A stretch of 64,000 bases of DNA from assembly GCA_038237745.1 (NCBI GenBank), contig JBBRYJ010000008.1, forward strand, positions 62,001 through 126,000, given 5' to 3'. Positions 25,805 through 34,749 of this stretch are shown one piece after another. The first letter of the stretch is position 1, and every line of letters begins with the position of its first letter. Under the pieces are notes generated by a model. The model did not search any database. It had not been told where the DNA came from and saw only the letters and a program-made list of their open reading frames with translations. The DNA comes from DASQEH01 sp038237745. GTDB taxonomy: Bacteria > Actinomycetota > Actinomycetes > Propionibacteriales > Nocardioidaceae. A program made the translations under genes and the position numbers.

Positions 25805-27378
25805 GTCGCCTCGTCGAGACGAGGGAACAGTGCCGGGCCCTTCGTCATCCTGACACCGGCCGGCAGCAACCCCCACCGCCCGGCTGCATCGATGCGCTGC
25901 CCAGCCAGGTCGCCGATCTCTGTCGCACCGAGGGACTCCCAGAGCGCGGCACACGTCTTCGGCATGACCGCGTTATGGAGCACGGCTACCGCGCGCAGCG
26001 ACTCAGCCGCCGCATAGAGGATGGTCGGCAACCTGCCCCTGTCGGCCTCGGACGCGTCCTTGGCCAGCTTCCAAGGCTCCTGCTCGGTGAGATAGCCGTT
26101 GACGGTGCTGACGAACTCCGCCGTGGCGGAGATCGCCTCGTGAATCGCGAGCTGGCCCATCGCCGCATCCGCGTTCTCGACGGTGGCTTCGAGTGCGGCA
26201 GCCAGTGCGTGCTCTGCTGGCCCGGAGGATCCGGGTTGCGGGAGGATCCCGTCGTAGTACCTGCCCACCATGGCCGTGACACGCGAGGCCAGGTTGCCGA
26301 GCCCGTTGGCGAGCTCGTTGGTGTAGACCGCGCTCATGTGCTCCCAGGAGAAGCTTCCGTCGGAGCCGAACTGGATGGTCTTCGAGAAGTAGTAGCGGTA
26401 TGCGTCGGAGCCGAAGTGGCTGGTGACGACCTCGGGCGCGATTGCTGTGGCCTTTGACTTGCTCATCTTCTCGCCGCCGACGAGGAGCCAGCCATGGGCG
26501 AAGACCTGATGCGGTACGTCAAGGCCCGCAGCCATCAGCATCGCCGGCCAGATCACCGCGTGGAAGCGCAGGATGTCCTTGCCGACAAGGTGCACGTCTG
26601 CCGGCCATAAGGTCGCGAACCGCTCCGGGTCCGTCCCGTATCCCGCCGCCGTGACGTAGTTGAGCAGCGCGTCGATCCACACGTAGAGCACCTGCGACTC
26701 GTCCCACGGGACCTTGATGCCCCAGTCGAACGTCGAGCGGCTGATCGAGAGGTCGTCGAGACCTTGCGTGACGAAGGAGACGACCTCGTTCCGTGCGGAG
26801 TCGGGCTGGACGAAGCCGGGCCGTTCCGCGTAGAGGGCTAGCAGCCGGTCGGCATACTTGGACATCGAGAAGAAGTAGTTGCTCTCGCTGACTGTCTCCA
26901 CGGGCGTCTTGTGAATCGGGCAGCACTCGACACCGTCGATGATCACGAGTTCGGCCGGCAGCTTGAACTCCTCGCAACCTACGCAGTACGGCCCTTCGTA
27001 CCGGCCTTCGTAGACGTCGCCGGACTCGTGAAGCCGCCGCCAGAACTGTTGCACGCGCTCCTTGTGGTCGGGCTGGGTGGTGCGGACGAACTGGTCGTTG
27101 GCCACGTCGATCGTGTCGAGGACGGGTTTCCACGCCGCCTCCACCAAGTGGTCTGTCCACTCCTGCGGCGACTGGCCGTGCTCTGCGGCCGCGCGCATCA
27201 CCTTCTGCCCGTGCTCGTCGGTGCCGGTGAGGAACCAGACCTCTTCGCCGCGTTGTCGGTGCCATCGCGTCAGGACGTCGCCGGCAACAGTCGTGTACGC
27301 GCTGCCGATCGACGGTGCGGCGGTGACGTAGTAGATCGGAGTGGTGACGTAGTACGCCTTGGTGGAGGAGTCGACCAT
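25801..27378 (-). CDS. metG: Methionyl-tRNA synthetase
   Basis: Charges tRNA-Met; 525 residues, class I fold without a C-terminal dimer domain. Features: TPIYYVTAAPSIGSAYTTVAGD, the GTDEHGQKVMRAA segment, a zinc knuckle (PYCVGCEEF..CCPIHKTP), DLSISRSTFDWG, FHAVIWPAMLMAAG and the KMSKS loop GGEKMSKSKATA. The place of the class I HIGH signature reads SIGS, with both His replaced by Ser. All else is well kept. It is followed by tatD with a 4-base overlap. Confidence 0.96.
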   Translation of the reverse strand: MVDSSTKAYYVTTPIYYVTAAPSIGSAYTTVAGDVLTRWHRQRGEEVWFLTGTDEHGQKVMRAAAEHGQSPQEWTDHLVEAAWKPVLDTIDVANDQFVRTTQPDHKERVQQFWRRLHESGDVYEGRYEGPYCVGCEEFKLPAELVIIDGVECCPIHKTPVETVSESNYFFSMSKYADRLLALYAERPGFVQPDSARNEVVSFVTQGLDDLSISRSTFDWGIKVPWDESQVLYVWIDALLNYVTAAGYGTDPERFATLWPADVHLVGKDILRFHAVIWPAMLMAAGLDVPHQVFAHGWLLVGGEKMSKSKATAIAPEVVTSHFGSDAYRYYFSKTIQFGSDGSFSWEHMSAVYTNELANGLGNLASRVTAMVGRYYDGILPQPGSSGPAEHALAAALEATVENADAAMGQLAIHEAISATAEFVSTVNGYLTEQEPWKLAKDASEADRGRLPTILYAAAESLRAVAVLHNAVMPKTCAALWESLGATEIGDLAGQRIDAAGRWGLLPAGVRMTKGPALFPRLDEAT

Positions 27379-27815
27379 AGTCTCGATCCTAGAGTCGCAC
27401 TCTCCAGGCGGCCGATTGTCCGAAAGCGGCGGCCGGCCATCGCGACTGGTCTACTGCCGGTGTGGCGACGAATGCCACTTCGCACACCTGTGAATCGTTC
27501 TCGGGCACTGGCGAGGCGGTTGAGGGTTATGCGACACTCGTCCCAAACCGGGGGCCCACGACTCATGGCGAGGTGACCGTGATGGCCGACCACCCGGTCA
27601 CCCAAGGCAATCGGGGGTTGTTCGACCAGGTGGCGCCCGGCGTATGCTGACCGTTCACATGTCGCTTGTAACGTCCACCTCATGCCGACTGCCCCGACAG
27701 GCGATCCCGCACATCTCAGCGGTTGCCCCGTATCACCTCGCCTGCGGCACTGGGTCGATAGAGTTCGGGCTTCGCGACCAGACCAGTGAAGCTCAACCCA
27801 GTAGGTGAGGTTCCA
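27379..27815. other. 437-bp gap between metG and the sulfotransferase gene
   Basis: No convincing gene, RNA or terminator is seen. Short frames here lack family features. TTGTTC (about 27618) and TATGCT (about 27643) could be a weak promoter for the sulfotransferase, but their spacing is too wide for confidence. Confidence 0.3.
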
Positions 27816-28775
27816 GTGCAGCAGGCTGTGATGCCAGTTCTCCCAGACGCCTATATCATCGGTGCGCCCAAAGCCGGCACCACGAGCTTGGCAGCCTGGC
27901 TCGGTGAGCACCCCGACGGCTTCATGTCGACACCGAAGGAGCCCTTCTACTGGGCTTCCGATTACCCCAAGCTGAGAGCCCACTACGGCTTCGCCACGCA
28001 GAAGGCCTACTCGTGCCTGTTCGACAACCCGAGGTCGCACGCTGCAACGCTGCGGGCTGAGGGTTCGACGGTCTACCTGTACTCCCAAACGGCGGTTACC
28101 GACATTCTCGGGGCCGTACCGCATGCCCGGTTCGTCGTGTGCCTCCGCAACCCGGCCGACCTTCTCGCGTCCTACCACCGGACCCAGGTCGTGACTCTGA
28201 ACGACCACGAGACGGACTTCGGGCGAGCGTGGAGGCTCCGGTCTTCTGGGTCCCTGAAGTCAGCCGACCCCATCGACCCGAAGCTGGTGGACTATCCGAT
28301 GGTCGGTCGCCTCGGTGCTGCCGTTCAACACCTGCTCGGCATCGTCCCCCGCGAGCGCATCCACTTCGTCTTCTTCGAAGACCTGGTCAGCAGCTCCGCA
28401 GCCGTCTGGCACGACCTCACCGACTTCCTGGGTCTGCCGGGAGACGGACGCCAGAACTTCAGCCCGCAGAACCCCAGCAGGAGCATGTACAGATCTCGCC
28501 TGCTGCGCGAGGCACTGCACCGACCGCCCGCAGTCGTCGCAGCACCGGTTCGGGCTATCCGCCAGTGGTCACGCGAGAGCGACAGCCACGTCGTGCAGCA
28601 GCTGAAGCGAGCCACCTGGCGACCTGCGGCGAAGCCTACGTTGTCGACGCAGCTTCGCCAGGAGCTCGTGAGCTTCTTCGCCGACGATGTACGCCTCCTG
28701 GGCGAGCTGCTCGGCCGAGACCTTCAGGCGTGGACCGAGCTACCCAGCCGCACGGGGGCCCGCGCGACGTCGTAG
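27816..28775 (+). CDS. PAPS-dependent sulfotransferase
   Basis: Transfers sulfate from PAPS to a hydroxyl or amine of a carbohydrate, lipid or small molecule. The 5'-phosphosulfate-binding loop is IIGAPKAGTTSLAAWLG near the N-terminus and the 3'-phosphate site is FVVCLRNPADLLASYHR. VFFEDLV and FLGLPG are typical C-terminal family marks. I chose GTG 27816 (VQQAVMPVLPDAY) because AGGTGAGG lies five bases upstream; 319 residues. It stands alone between metG and rsmI, a place where mycobacteria have no such gene. The acceptor is unknown. Confidence 0.9.
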   Translation: MQQAVMPVLPDAYIIGAPKAGTTSLAAWLGEHPDGFMSTPKEPFYWASDYPKLRAHYGFATQKAYSCLFDNPRSHAATLRAEGSTVYLYSQTAVTDILGAVPHARFVVCLRNPADLLASYHRTQVVTLNDHETDFGRAWRLRSSGSLKSADPIDPKLVDYPMVGRLGAAVQHLLGIVPRERIHFVFFEDLVSSSAAVWHDLTDFLGLPGDGRQNFSPQNPSRSMYRSRLLREALHRPPAVVAAPVRAIRQWSRESDSHVVQQLKRATWRPAAKPTLSTQLRQELVSFFADDVRLLGELLGRDLQAWTELPSRTGARATS

Positions 28776-28783
28776 CGACGACG

Positions 28784-29614
28784 TCAGCGGCTGACACTAT
28801 GCGCCGCGCCGTAGACCACCCTTCGCGGCACCCCGGTGTCTCTCACCACCGCGTTGACGGCGTCTCTGCGCGACATGCCGGACGTGACCGCCTCGTCGAC
28901 GAGCCGACCCAGCTCCTCTCGGTCGAACTGAACGACAGGCGCCATCCATCCCGAGACGACGACGGTGACCTCCCCTCGCACCCCGTCCTCCGCCCACGCG
29001 GCCAGCTCGGCTAGGCCTCCGCGGCGCACCTCCTCGTACGTCTTCGTCAACTCCCGGCACACGGCTGCGGCGCGGTCCTCGCCGAACGCCGCTGCCATCG
29101 ACCGGAGCGCGCCCGAGGTGCGACGCGGCGACTCGAAGAAGACCATCGTGCGAGGCTCGCGCCCCAGATCTGACAGGCGGCGGTCGCGCTCACGCGGCTT
29201 CCTCGGGAGAAATCCCTCGAAGCAGAAGCGGTCCACGGGCAGTCCCGAGACGGCGAGCGCGGCCAGGACAGCGGACGGCCCGGGCACCGCCGTCACGTCG
29301 ACCCCCGCTGCGACGGCGGCGATCACCAGCCGGTAGCCGGGGTCGGACACACTGGGTGTACCGGCGTCGGTCACGAGGACGACCCGCTGTCCCGCGCGAA
29401 GCGCCTCGACCAGCTGGGTCGTCCGCTCGACCTCGTTACCGTCGAAGTACGACACGACCCGACCCCTGATCTCCAGGCCGAGCTCAGACGTCAGCCGCCG
29501 CAGGCGGCGGGTGTCCTCGGCGGCGATCACGTCGGCGCCGGCAATCTCAGCCATGAGACGGGCGGACGCGTCGTCGGAGCAGCCGATCGGCGTCGCAGCC
29601 ACCACCAGCGTCAT
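28784..29614 (-). CDS. rsmI: 16S rRNA (cytidine-1402 2'-O)-methyltransferase RsmI
   Basis: Modifies C1402 of 16S rRNA near the P site. 276 residues, tetrapyrrole-methylase fold: VVAATPIGCSDDAS, AEDTRRLRRL, LVTDAGTPSVSDPGYRLV and TAVPGPSAVLAALAVSGLP are the signatures. It is divergent from pmt over a gap of about 30 bp, an arrangement conserved as Rv1003/Rv1002c. Convergent with the sulfotransferase, eight bases apart. Confidence 0.96.
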   Translation of the reverse strand: MTLVVAATPIGCSDDASARLMAEIAGADVIAAEDTRRLRRLTSELGLEIRGRVVSYFDGNEVERTTQLVEALRAGQRVVLVTDAGTPSVSDPGYRLVIAAVAAGVDVTAVPGPSAVLAALAVSGLPVDRFCFEGFLPRKPRERDRRLSDLGREPRTMVFFESPRRTSGALRSMAAAFGEDRAAAVCRELTKTYEEVRRGGLAELAAWAEDGVRGEVTVVVSGWMAPVVQFDREELGRLVDEAVTSGMSRRDAVNAVVRDTGVPRRVVYGAAHSVSR

Positions 29615-29645
29615 GGCCGCATTGTCTCAGGACCGGAACCGTACG

Positions 29646-31397
29646 ATGGCGTCCGTGTCGTCCGTCGCCCGCGAAGCGAACGCCCCCCAAGTTTCGCCGC
29701 ACGGCGCGCTGGCGCTCCTCGGAAGCACGGTCACCGGTGAGCCGCTACCGCGCATGCGCAGGCGCCTTACCCCGCCGTCGTTCAGGAGCGACCCGGTCTG
29801 GGGCTGGCTGGCTCCGATCATCGTCTGCCTGCTCTCGGGCATCCTGCAGTTCTGGAACATCACCACACCGCACGACATCACGTTCGACGAGACGTACTAC
29901 GCGAAGGATGCCTACTCACTGCTGGTGAGGCACTATGCGAGCAACTTCGTCAACGACGGCAACGCCGACAACGGCAGCGAGGCCGACAAGATCATCAACG
30001 CGGGGTCGACAAAGGGCATCTTCGCGGACGGCGCCAGCGAGGTCGTCCATCCCGAGGTCGGCAAATGGATGATCGCGGCCGGCGAGTGGATGTTCGGTAT
30101 GAACCCTCTGGGCTGGCGCTTCTCGCCGGCCTTGATCGGCACGCTGATGGTGCTCGTCATGTGCAGGCTCGTACGGCGCCTGACCGGCTCGACGCTGCTG
30201 GGCTGCGTCGCGGGGGTGTTGCTCAGCCTCGACGGCCTCCACTTCGTGATGTCGCGGATCGCGCTGCTAGACATCTTCCTGGCTTTCTGGCTGCTGTGCG
30301 CTGTGCACTGCGTGGTGGCGGACCGCGACTGGGCGAGAGCACGTTTCGCGCGTCGCTACGAGACGTCACCGCAGCGCGGACGCCTCGACTTCGGGCCGGT
30401 CCGCGGGTTCCTGCTGCGGCCATGGCGGATCGCGGCTGGCGTGTGCTTCGGCCTCGCCTGCGGGACCAAGTGGAGCGCGATCTTCGTCGTCGCCGGGTTC
30501 GGACTCCTCGTATGGGCCTGGGACTCGGGGATGCGGCGTGCCGCCGGGGTGCGCTGGGCCCCGCTGAAGTCCCTGGTGGTGGACGCCATACCGTCGCTCT
30601 TCTCGGTCGTGCTGGTCGGCCTTGTCGTGTACATCTGCACGTGGATGGCTTTCCTCACCCATGCCCAGAAGTTCGAGGACGCGTTCGGGCAAGCCTCCGA
30701 CGCCAACGACTGGACCTGGAGCTCGGTGGACGACCACCCGGACAACGCCATCGAAGGCGTCGCCCACGACCTCGACATCTTGTGGAACTACCACAAAGAG
30801 ATCTACATGTTCCACACCGGCGACTACCTCGCCTCGCAGTACCACCCCTGGCAGTCAAGCCCGGGGGGGTGGCTGCTCCTCAGCCGGCCGATCGTGTTCG
30901 CCGTCGAGTCGGGGGACCAGATCCCCAACTGTCCGAGCACCGAAGGGTGCGTGCGCGAGATCGTCGCGCTGGGCAACCCGGTGCTCTGGTGGGGAGGTGT
31001 CGGGGCCCTGTTCGTCGGCCTGGGGCTGTGGCTGTCCCGCCGCGACTGGCGCTTCGGGATCGCTATCGTGGGAGTGCTCGCCACCTGGCTTCCCTGGTTC
31101 CGGTATGCCAACCGGCAGATCTTCTTCTACTACGGCGTCTCGATCATCCCCTTCACGATCATCGGCGTGACGCTGCTCTTGGGGAGAGTCCTGGGCAGAG
31201 CGGATGCGCCGTACAGGAGACGGTTGATCGGAGCGATCAGTGCTGCGACGTTCGTCGTCGCCGTGGCCGCCTGCTTCGCCTACTTCTATCCCGTGTTGAG
31301 CGACCACATCCTTCCCCTCGACGACTGGCGTCAGCGGATCTGGCTGACCTACTGGAACAAGACCGTGCCGGCACCGGGATCCTTCAGCTCACAGTGA
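29646..31397 (+). CDS. pmt: Protein O-mannosyltransferase (PMT, GT39)
   Basis: Polytopic membrane enzyme that transfers mannose from polyprenyl-phosphate-mannose to Ser/Thr of exported proteins. ATG 29646 (MASVSSVAREANAP) gives 583 residues; an ATG at 29613 would overlap the rsmI start. The acidic catalytic motif follows TM1: ITTPHDITFDETYYAKDAY. A second marker is VVHPEVGKWMIAAGEWMFG. About ten or more transmembrane segments follow, with a C-terminal PMT domain (ANRQIFFYYGVSIIPFTIIG). Neighbour rsmI matches the mycobacterial order. Confidence 0.94.
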   Translation: MASVSSVAREANAPQVSPHGALALLGSTVTGEPLPRMRRRLTPPSFRSDPVWGWLAPIIVCLLSGILQFWNITTPHDITFDETYYAKDAYSLLVRHYASNFVNDGNADNGSEADKIINAGSTKGIFADGASEVVHPEVGKWMIAAGEWMFGMNPLGWRFSPALIGTLMVLVMCRLVRRLTGSTLLGCVAGVLLSLDGLHFVMSRIALLDIFLAFWLLCAVHCVVADRDWARARFARRYETSPQRGRLDFGPVRGFLLRPWRIAAGVCFGLACGTKWSAIFVVAGFGLLVWAWDSGMRRAAGVRWAPLKSLVVDAIPSLFSVVLVGLVVYICTWMAFLTHAQKFEDAFGQASDANDWTWSSVDDHPDNAIEGVAHDLDILWNYHKEIYMFHTGDYLASQYHPWQSSPGGWLLLSRPIVFAVESGDQIPNCPSTEGCVREIVALGNPVLWWGGVGALFVGLGLWLSRRDWRFGIAIVGVLATWLPWFRYANRQIFFYYGVSIIPFTIIGVTLLLGRVLGRADAPYRRRLIGAISAATFVVAVAACFAYFYPVLSDHILPLDDWRQRIWLTYWNKTVPAPGSFSSQ

Positions 31398-31444
31398 CGT
31401 CGGGTCGTGCCGGGGCTACCCGCGGGGCGCACACCGACTTGCAG

Positions 31445-31461
31445 ATGACAATCGTTCTCAT
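31445..31461. promoter_or_regulatory. Zur box overlapping the zinc-operon promoter
   Basis: ATGACAATCGTTCTCAT is a 17-bp imperfect palindrome of the Fur/Zur type. It covers a promoter-like pair, ATGACA (31445-31450) and TAAGAT (31468-31473), spaced 17 bp. Binding of zinc-loaded Zur would block RNA polymerase. The start of the binding-protein gene is about 70 bp downstream. Confidence 0.75.
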
Positions 31462-31529
31462 CCTCAGTAAGATGGACGTGTCCTGTCTCGTTTCCCCCGC
31501 CTCCTCCGGCACTCAGACTCGAGGTGACC

Positions 31530-32441
31530 ATGGCTGTCTCGGCTCGTGCTGCCGGGCTGTTCCTGGCGGTGTCGACTGTCTGCGCCTCGATCACCGGCTG
31601 CGGCTCGCCGACGGCCAGCGCGAGCAAGGCCGACGTGACCGTCGTGGCGTCGACGGATGTCTGGGGTGACATCGCCTCGACGGTAGGCGGCCCCGGCGTG
31701 AAGGTGACGTCCTTCCTCTCGTCACCTGACCAGAACCCGCACTCGTACGAGGCCAGCTCACGCAACGTACTCACGATCTCCGAGGCGGACGTCGTGATCG
31801 AGAACGGCGGAGGGTACGACGACTTCATGGGCCGGTTGGTGGCCGCCAGCGACAGCCACCCCGCAGTCCTCGACGCGGTCGAAGTCTCGGGGGTGAGCAC
31901 TCCCTCGGACGGTTCCCTGAACGAGCACATCTGGTACGACCTTCAGGCCGCTGAACAGGTGGCGACCCGGATGGCGGCCGCGTTCGGCGACGCGGACCCG
32001 GCGCATGTCCAGCGCTACCTGGACAACGCTCGTGCTTTCGCGGCGTCGGTCGAGCCGCTCGTGGCTCGCGAAGCCGCCCTGCGTCGCCGACTCGGTGGCC
32101 TCAACGTCGGCGTCACTGAGCCAGTGCCGCTGTACATGCTCGACGCCATCGGCGTCCATGACCTCACACCGGAGCCGTTCATGGCTGCCGTGGAGACCGG
32201 AGACGAGGTGTCCGTGTCGGTGCTCGACGAGACGCTGAAGCTTTACACGGAGCATCGGGTCGCGGCTCTCGTCTACAACGAGCAGACGACCGGCGTGTTG
32301 ACCGACCGAGTGCTCGCGGCTGCGAAGGACTCGGGAACGCCTGCCGTCGGTGTCACCGAGACGCTTCCCGAGGGTACCGACTACGTCTCCTGGATGGCCG
32401 ACAACCTGGACCGTCTCGACTCAGCGCTGAGCAGCGGATGA
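31530..32441 (+). CDS. znuA: Zinc ABC transporter, substrate-binding lipoprotein
   Basis: Cluster-A-I metal-binding protein, exported and lipid-anchored. ATG 31530 has GAGGTG just upstream and gives 303 residues. Signal and lipobox: LFLAVSTVCASITGC. Family marks: ADVTVVASTDVWGDIAS, ligand His in QNPHSYEAS, a second His in LNEHIWYDL, and a Glu-His pair in the C-lobe region (EPVPLYMLDA, VYNEQTTGV). The His-rich metal loop of classical ZnuA is absent. Zinc, rather than manganese, is inferred from the Zur box and the downstream zur. First gene of a four-gene overlapping operon. Confidence 0.9.
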   Translation: MAVSARAAGLFLAVSTVCASITGCGSPTASASKADVTVVASTDVWGDIASTVGGPGVKVTSFLSSPDQNPHSYEASSRNVLTISEADVVIENGGGYDDFMGRLVAASDSHPAVLDAVEVSGVSTPSDGSLNEHIWYDLQAAEQVATRMAAAFGDADPAHVQRYLDNARAFAASVEPLVAREAALRRRLGGLNVGVTEPVPLYMLDAIGVHDLTPEPFMAAVETGDEVSVSVLDETLKLYTEHRVAALVYNEQTTGVLTDRVLAAAKDSGTPAVGVTETLPEGTDYVSWMADNLDRLDSALSSG

Positions 32442-33331
32442 GACAACCCCTGGCACAGGCGGCGGTCTCGGCCGCGACCCCCACTCCCCCGGCAGCGACA
32501 CCAGCCGGCCGGGTAGTCCCTGCCCTCCGAATGTCGGGGGCGTCGCTGGCCTACGGGGACCGAAAGTTGTGGTCCGGTCTCGACCTCACAGTCGAGCCGG
32601 GTGAGTTTCTCGCGGTGCTCGGCCCGAACGGCACCGGCAAGACGAGTCTGCTCAAGGTGCTGCTCGGCCTCACCCCCCTCACGTCGGGAACCAGCGAGGT
32701 AGATGGGCGGTCACTGCGAAGGGGCAACCCCGACATCGGCTACATACCCCAGCACAGCGGCTTCGACGCCGATGTGCCGCTTCGGGCGCGTGACCTGGTG
32801 CGGCTCGGTATCGACGGGCACCACTGGGGCGTGGGGCTGCCTCGTCCCGCCCGGCGGCGCCGGGTTGACGAGCTGCTGCGCCAGGTCCGCGCCACGGAGT
32901 ACGCCAACGTGCCGGTCGGGCATCTCTCCGGCGGTGAGCAGCAGCGACTCCGGGTCGCTCAGGCGATGGCCACGGAGCCGCGTCTGCTGCTGTGTGACGA
33001 GCCCCTGCTCTCTCTCGACCTTCACCACCAGCGGCTGGTCGTGGAGCTCATCGACGCCCGTCGTCGAGACCACCACACGGCGGTGCTCTTCGTGACCCAC
33101 GAGATCAACCCGGTGCTGCCGCTCGTCGACCGGGTCCTCTACATCATCGATGGTGCCTTCCGTCTCGGCACGCCCGATGAGGTCATGACCACGAGCGTGC
33201 TCTCGGAGCTCTACGGAGCCCCCGTCGAGGTGATCCGCCGCGACGACCGACTGGTCGTGATCGGATCGTCCGACGAGGCGGTCCACCACCACGCCGACGA
33301 CCACCAGCACCCTCACCGGGGACGCCGATGA
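32438..33331 (+). CDS. znuC: Zinc ABC transporter, ATPase
   Basis: Cytosolic motor of the zinc importer, 297 residues. Walker A LGPNGTGKTSLLK, Q-loop PQHSGFDAD, signature LSGGEQQRLRVAQA, Walker B LLLCDEPLLSLD (Leu replaces the usual Thr-Asn/Ser spacer) and switch His in VTHEINPVLP. A His-rich tail (HHHADDHQHPHRGRR) may buffer metal. ATG overlaps the preceding stop as ATGA. An extra Ala/Pro-rich N-terminal stretch of about 25 residues precedes the ABC domain. Confidence 0.94.
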   Translation: MRQPLAQAAVSAATPTPPAATPAGRVVPALRMSGASLAYGDRKLWSGLDLTVEPGEFLAVLGPNGTGKTSLLKVLLGLTPLTSGTSEVDGRSLRRGNPDIGYIPQHSGFDADVPLRARDLVRLGIDGHHWGVGLPRPARRRRVDELLRQVRATEYANVPVGHLSGGEQQRLRVAQAMATEPRLLLCDEPLLSLDLHHQRLVVELIDARRRDHHTAVLFVTHEINPVLPLVDRVLYIIDGAFRLGTPDEVMTTSVLSELYGAPVEVIRRDDRLVVIGSSDEAVHHHADDHQHPHRGRR

Positions 33332-34224
33332 CCAGCCTCGCCGCCGGTGTCGGGTGGCACGACATCGTCAACTTCAGCGACTACGGACATCTGCTTCCGC
33401 TGGTACGCAACTCGCTCATCGCCGCCGCGGTACTCGGCGTCCTGGGCGGAGTCGTAGGAGTTGTGGTGATCTTGCGCGACCTACCCTTCGCCGTCCATGG
33501 CATCAGTGAGCTGTCGTTCGCAGGAGCGTCCGGCGCCCTCCTCGTCGGGTGGAGCGTCGTCGGTGGAGCGTTCGCAGGGTCACTCGTCGCGGCAGCGCTA
33601 CTCGGTGCGCTGGGGATACGAGCACGGGACAGGAACTCTGCGATCGGCGTCATCATGCCGTTCGGTCTCGGGCTCGGCGTCTTGTTCCTCGCCCTCTACC
33701 AGGGGCGGTCGAGCAACAAGTTCGGGCTTCTCACCGGGCAGATCGTGGCGGTCGACAGCACCTCGCTGCGTACCTTGGTCGTCACGACGGTGCTCGTGCT
33801 CACCGTCCTCGCGGCGATCTGGAGGCCGCTCGTGTTCGCGAGCCTCGATCCCGACGTCGCTGCGGCTCGGGGGGTACCGGTGCGGCTGCTCGGGCCGGCC
33901 TTCATGCTGCTTCTCGGATGTGCGGTCGCGCTCTCGGTGCAGGTGGTCGGTGCTCTTCTCGTCCTCGCCCTTCTCTGCGTGCCGGCGGCCGCCGCCACGA
34001 AGGTGACGGCATCCCCGCTGTGGGTTCCGGTGCTCTCGACGGTGTTCGCGCTCACCTCTGCTGTCGGCGGCACCTTCGTCGCCGTCGGTACATCGATACC
34101 GATCAGTCCCTACATCACGACGATCTCGTTCGTCATCTACCTCGTCTGCCGCCTGCTGGGCTGGGTGAGGGGCCGTCGCGGCTGGATCGCCCGAACGGCG
34201 CTCGAAGCTGGGGCGGCGGCATGA
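33328..34224 (+). CDS. znuB: Zinc ABC transporter, permease
   Basis: ABC-3-family membrane protein of 298 residues with about eight transmembrane segments (for example LIAAAVLGVLGGVVGVVVIL, LVVTTVLVLTVLAAIW, VVGALLVLALLCVPAAAA). Conserved family pieces: DLPFAVHGISELSFAGA and the ALLVLALLCVPAAAA helix near the end. It overlaps both neighbours by four bases (ATGA), so the operon is tightly coupled. Confidence 0.93.
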   Translation: MTSLAAGVGWHDIVNFSDYGHLLPLVRNSLIAAAVLGVLGGVVGVVVILRDLPFAVHGISELSFAGASGALLVGWSVVGGAFAGSLVAAALLGALGIRARDRNSAIGVIMPFGLGLGVLFLALYQGRSSNKFGLLTGQIVAVDSTSLRTLVVTTVLVLTVLAAIWRPLVFASLDPDVAAARGVPVRLLGPAFMLLLGCAVALSVQVVGALLVLALLCVPAAAATKVTASPLWVPVLSTVFALTSAVGGTFVAVGTSIPISPYITTISFVIYLVCRLLGWVRGRRGWIARTALEAGAAA

Positions 34225-34616
34225 AGACGCGCGACACCAAGCAGCGCCAAGCGGTGACGTCGGCTCTCGACGAGGCCACCAGCTTCTGTACCGCACAGGA
34301 GCTCCACGACGTGCTGCGCCATCGCGGCGACAAGGTCGGCCTCGCGACCGTCTACCGGTCACTGCAGCTGATGGCCGACTCCGACGACGTCGATGTCATT
34401 CGAAGCGACGGCGGTGAGGCGCTCTACCGTCGTTGCTCTTCTCAGCACCACCACCACCTTGTTTGCCGCTCGTGCGCTCGCGCTGTTGAGGTGAGCGGAC
34501 CGGCCGTCGAGTCCTGGGCTGACCGCGTCGCCTCCCAACACGGTTTCCGCGACGTCAGCCACACGGTCGAGCTCTCCGGTGTGTGCTCGTCCTGCGCGAT
34601 CCAGGCATCGCGGTGA
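34221..34616 (+). CDS. zur: Zinc uptake regulator Zur (Fur family)
   Basis: A 131-residue Fur-family repressor that binds DNA when loaded with zinc. DNA-binding helix: FCTAQELHDVLRHRGDKVGLATVYRSLQLMAD. Metal sites: the HHHH run in CSSQHHHHLVCRSC (with the first CxxC of the structural zinc site, CRSC), and a second pair GVCSSC. The short N-terminus fits Zur better than Fur. Last gene of the operon it should control, so autoregulation through the box at 31445 is expected. Confidence 0.92.
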   Translation: MKTRDTKQRQAVTSALDEATSFCTAQELHDVLRHRGDKVGLATVYRSLQLMADSDDVDVIRSDGGEALYRRCSSQHHHHLVCRSCARAVEVSGPAVESWADRVASQHGFRDVSHTVELSGVCSSCAIQASR

Positions 34617-34749
34617 CCGCCCACCCCAGGATCTCCCTCTCGTCGACGCCGACACGGCGAGAAGAGCAACGCGACAGATACCCACGAGCGCGGTAGTTTC
34701 TCGGGAAGCCGACGGGTCACGCCGGCACCCTCGAGAAGGGTTCAAGCTG

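Noticed and set aside
30065..31669. 534-residue plus-strand frame
   Set aside because: Out of phase with pmt, Arg-rich, no membrane segments or motifs.
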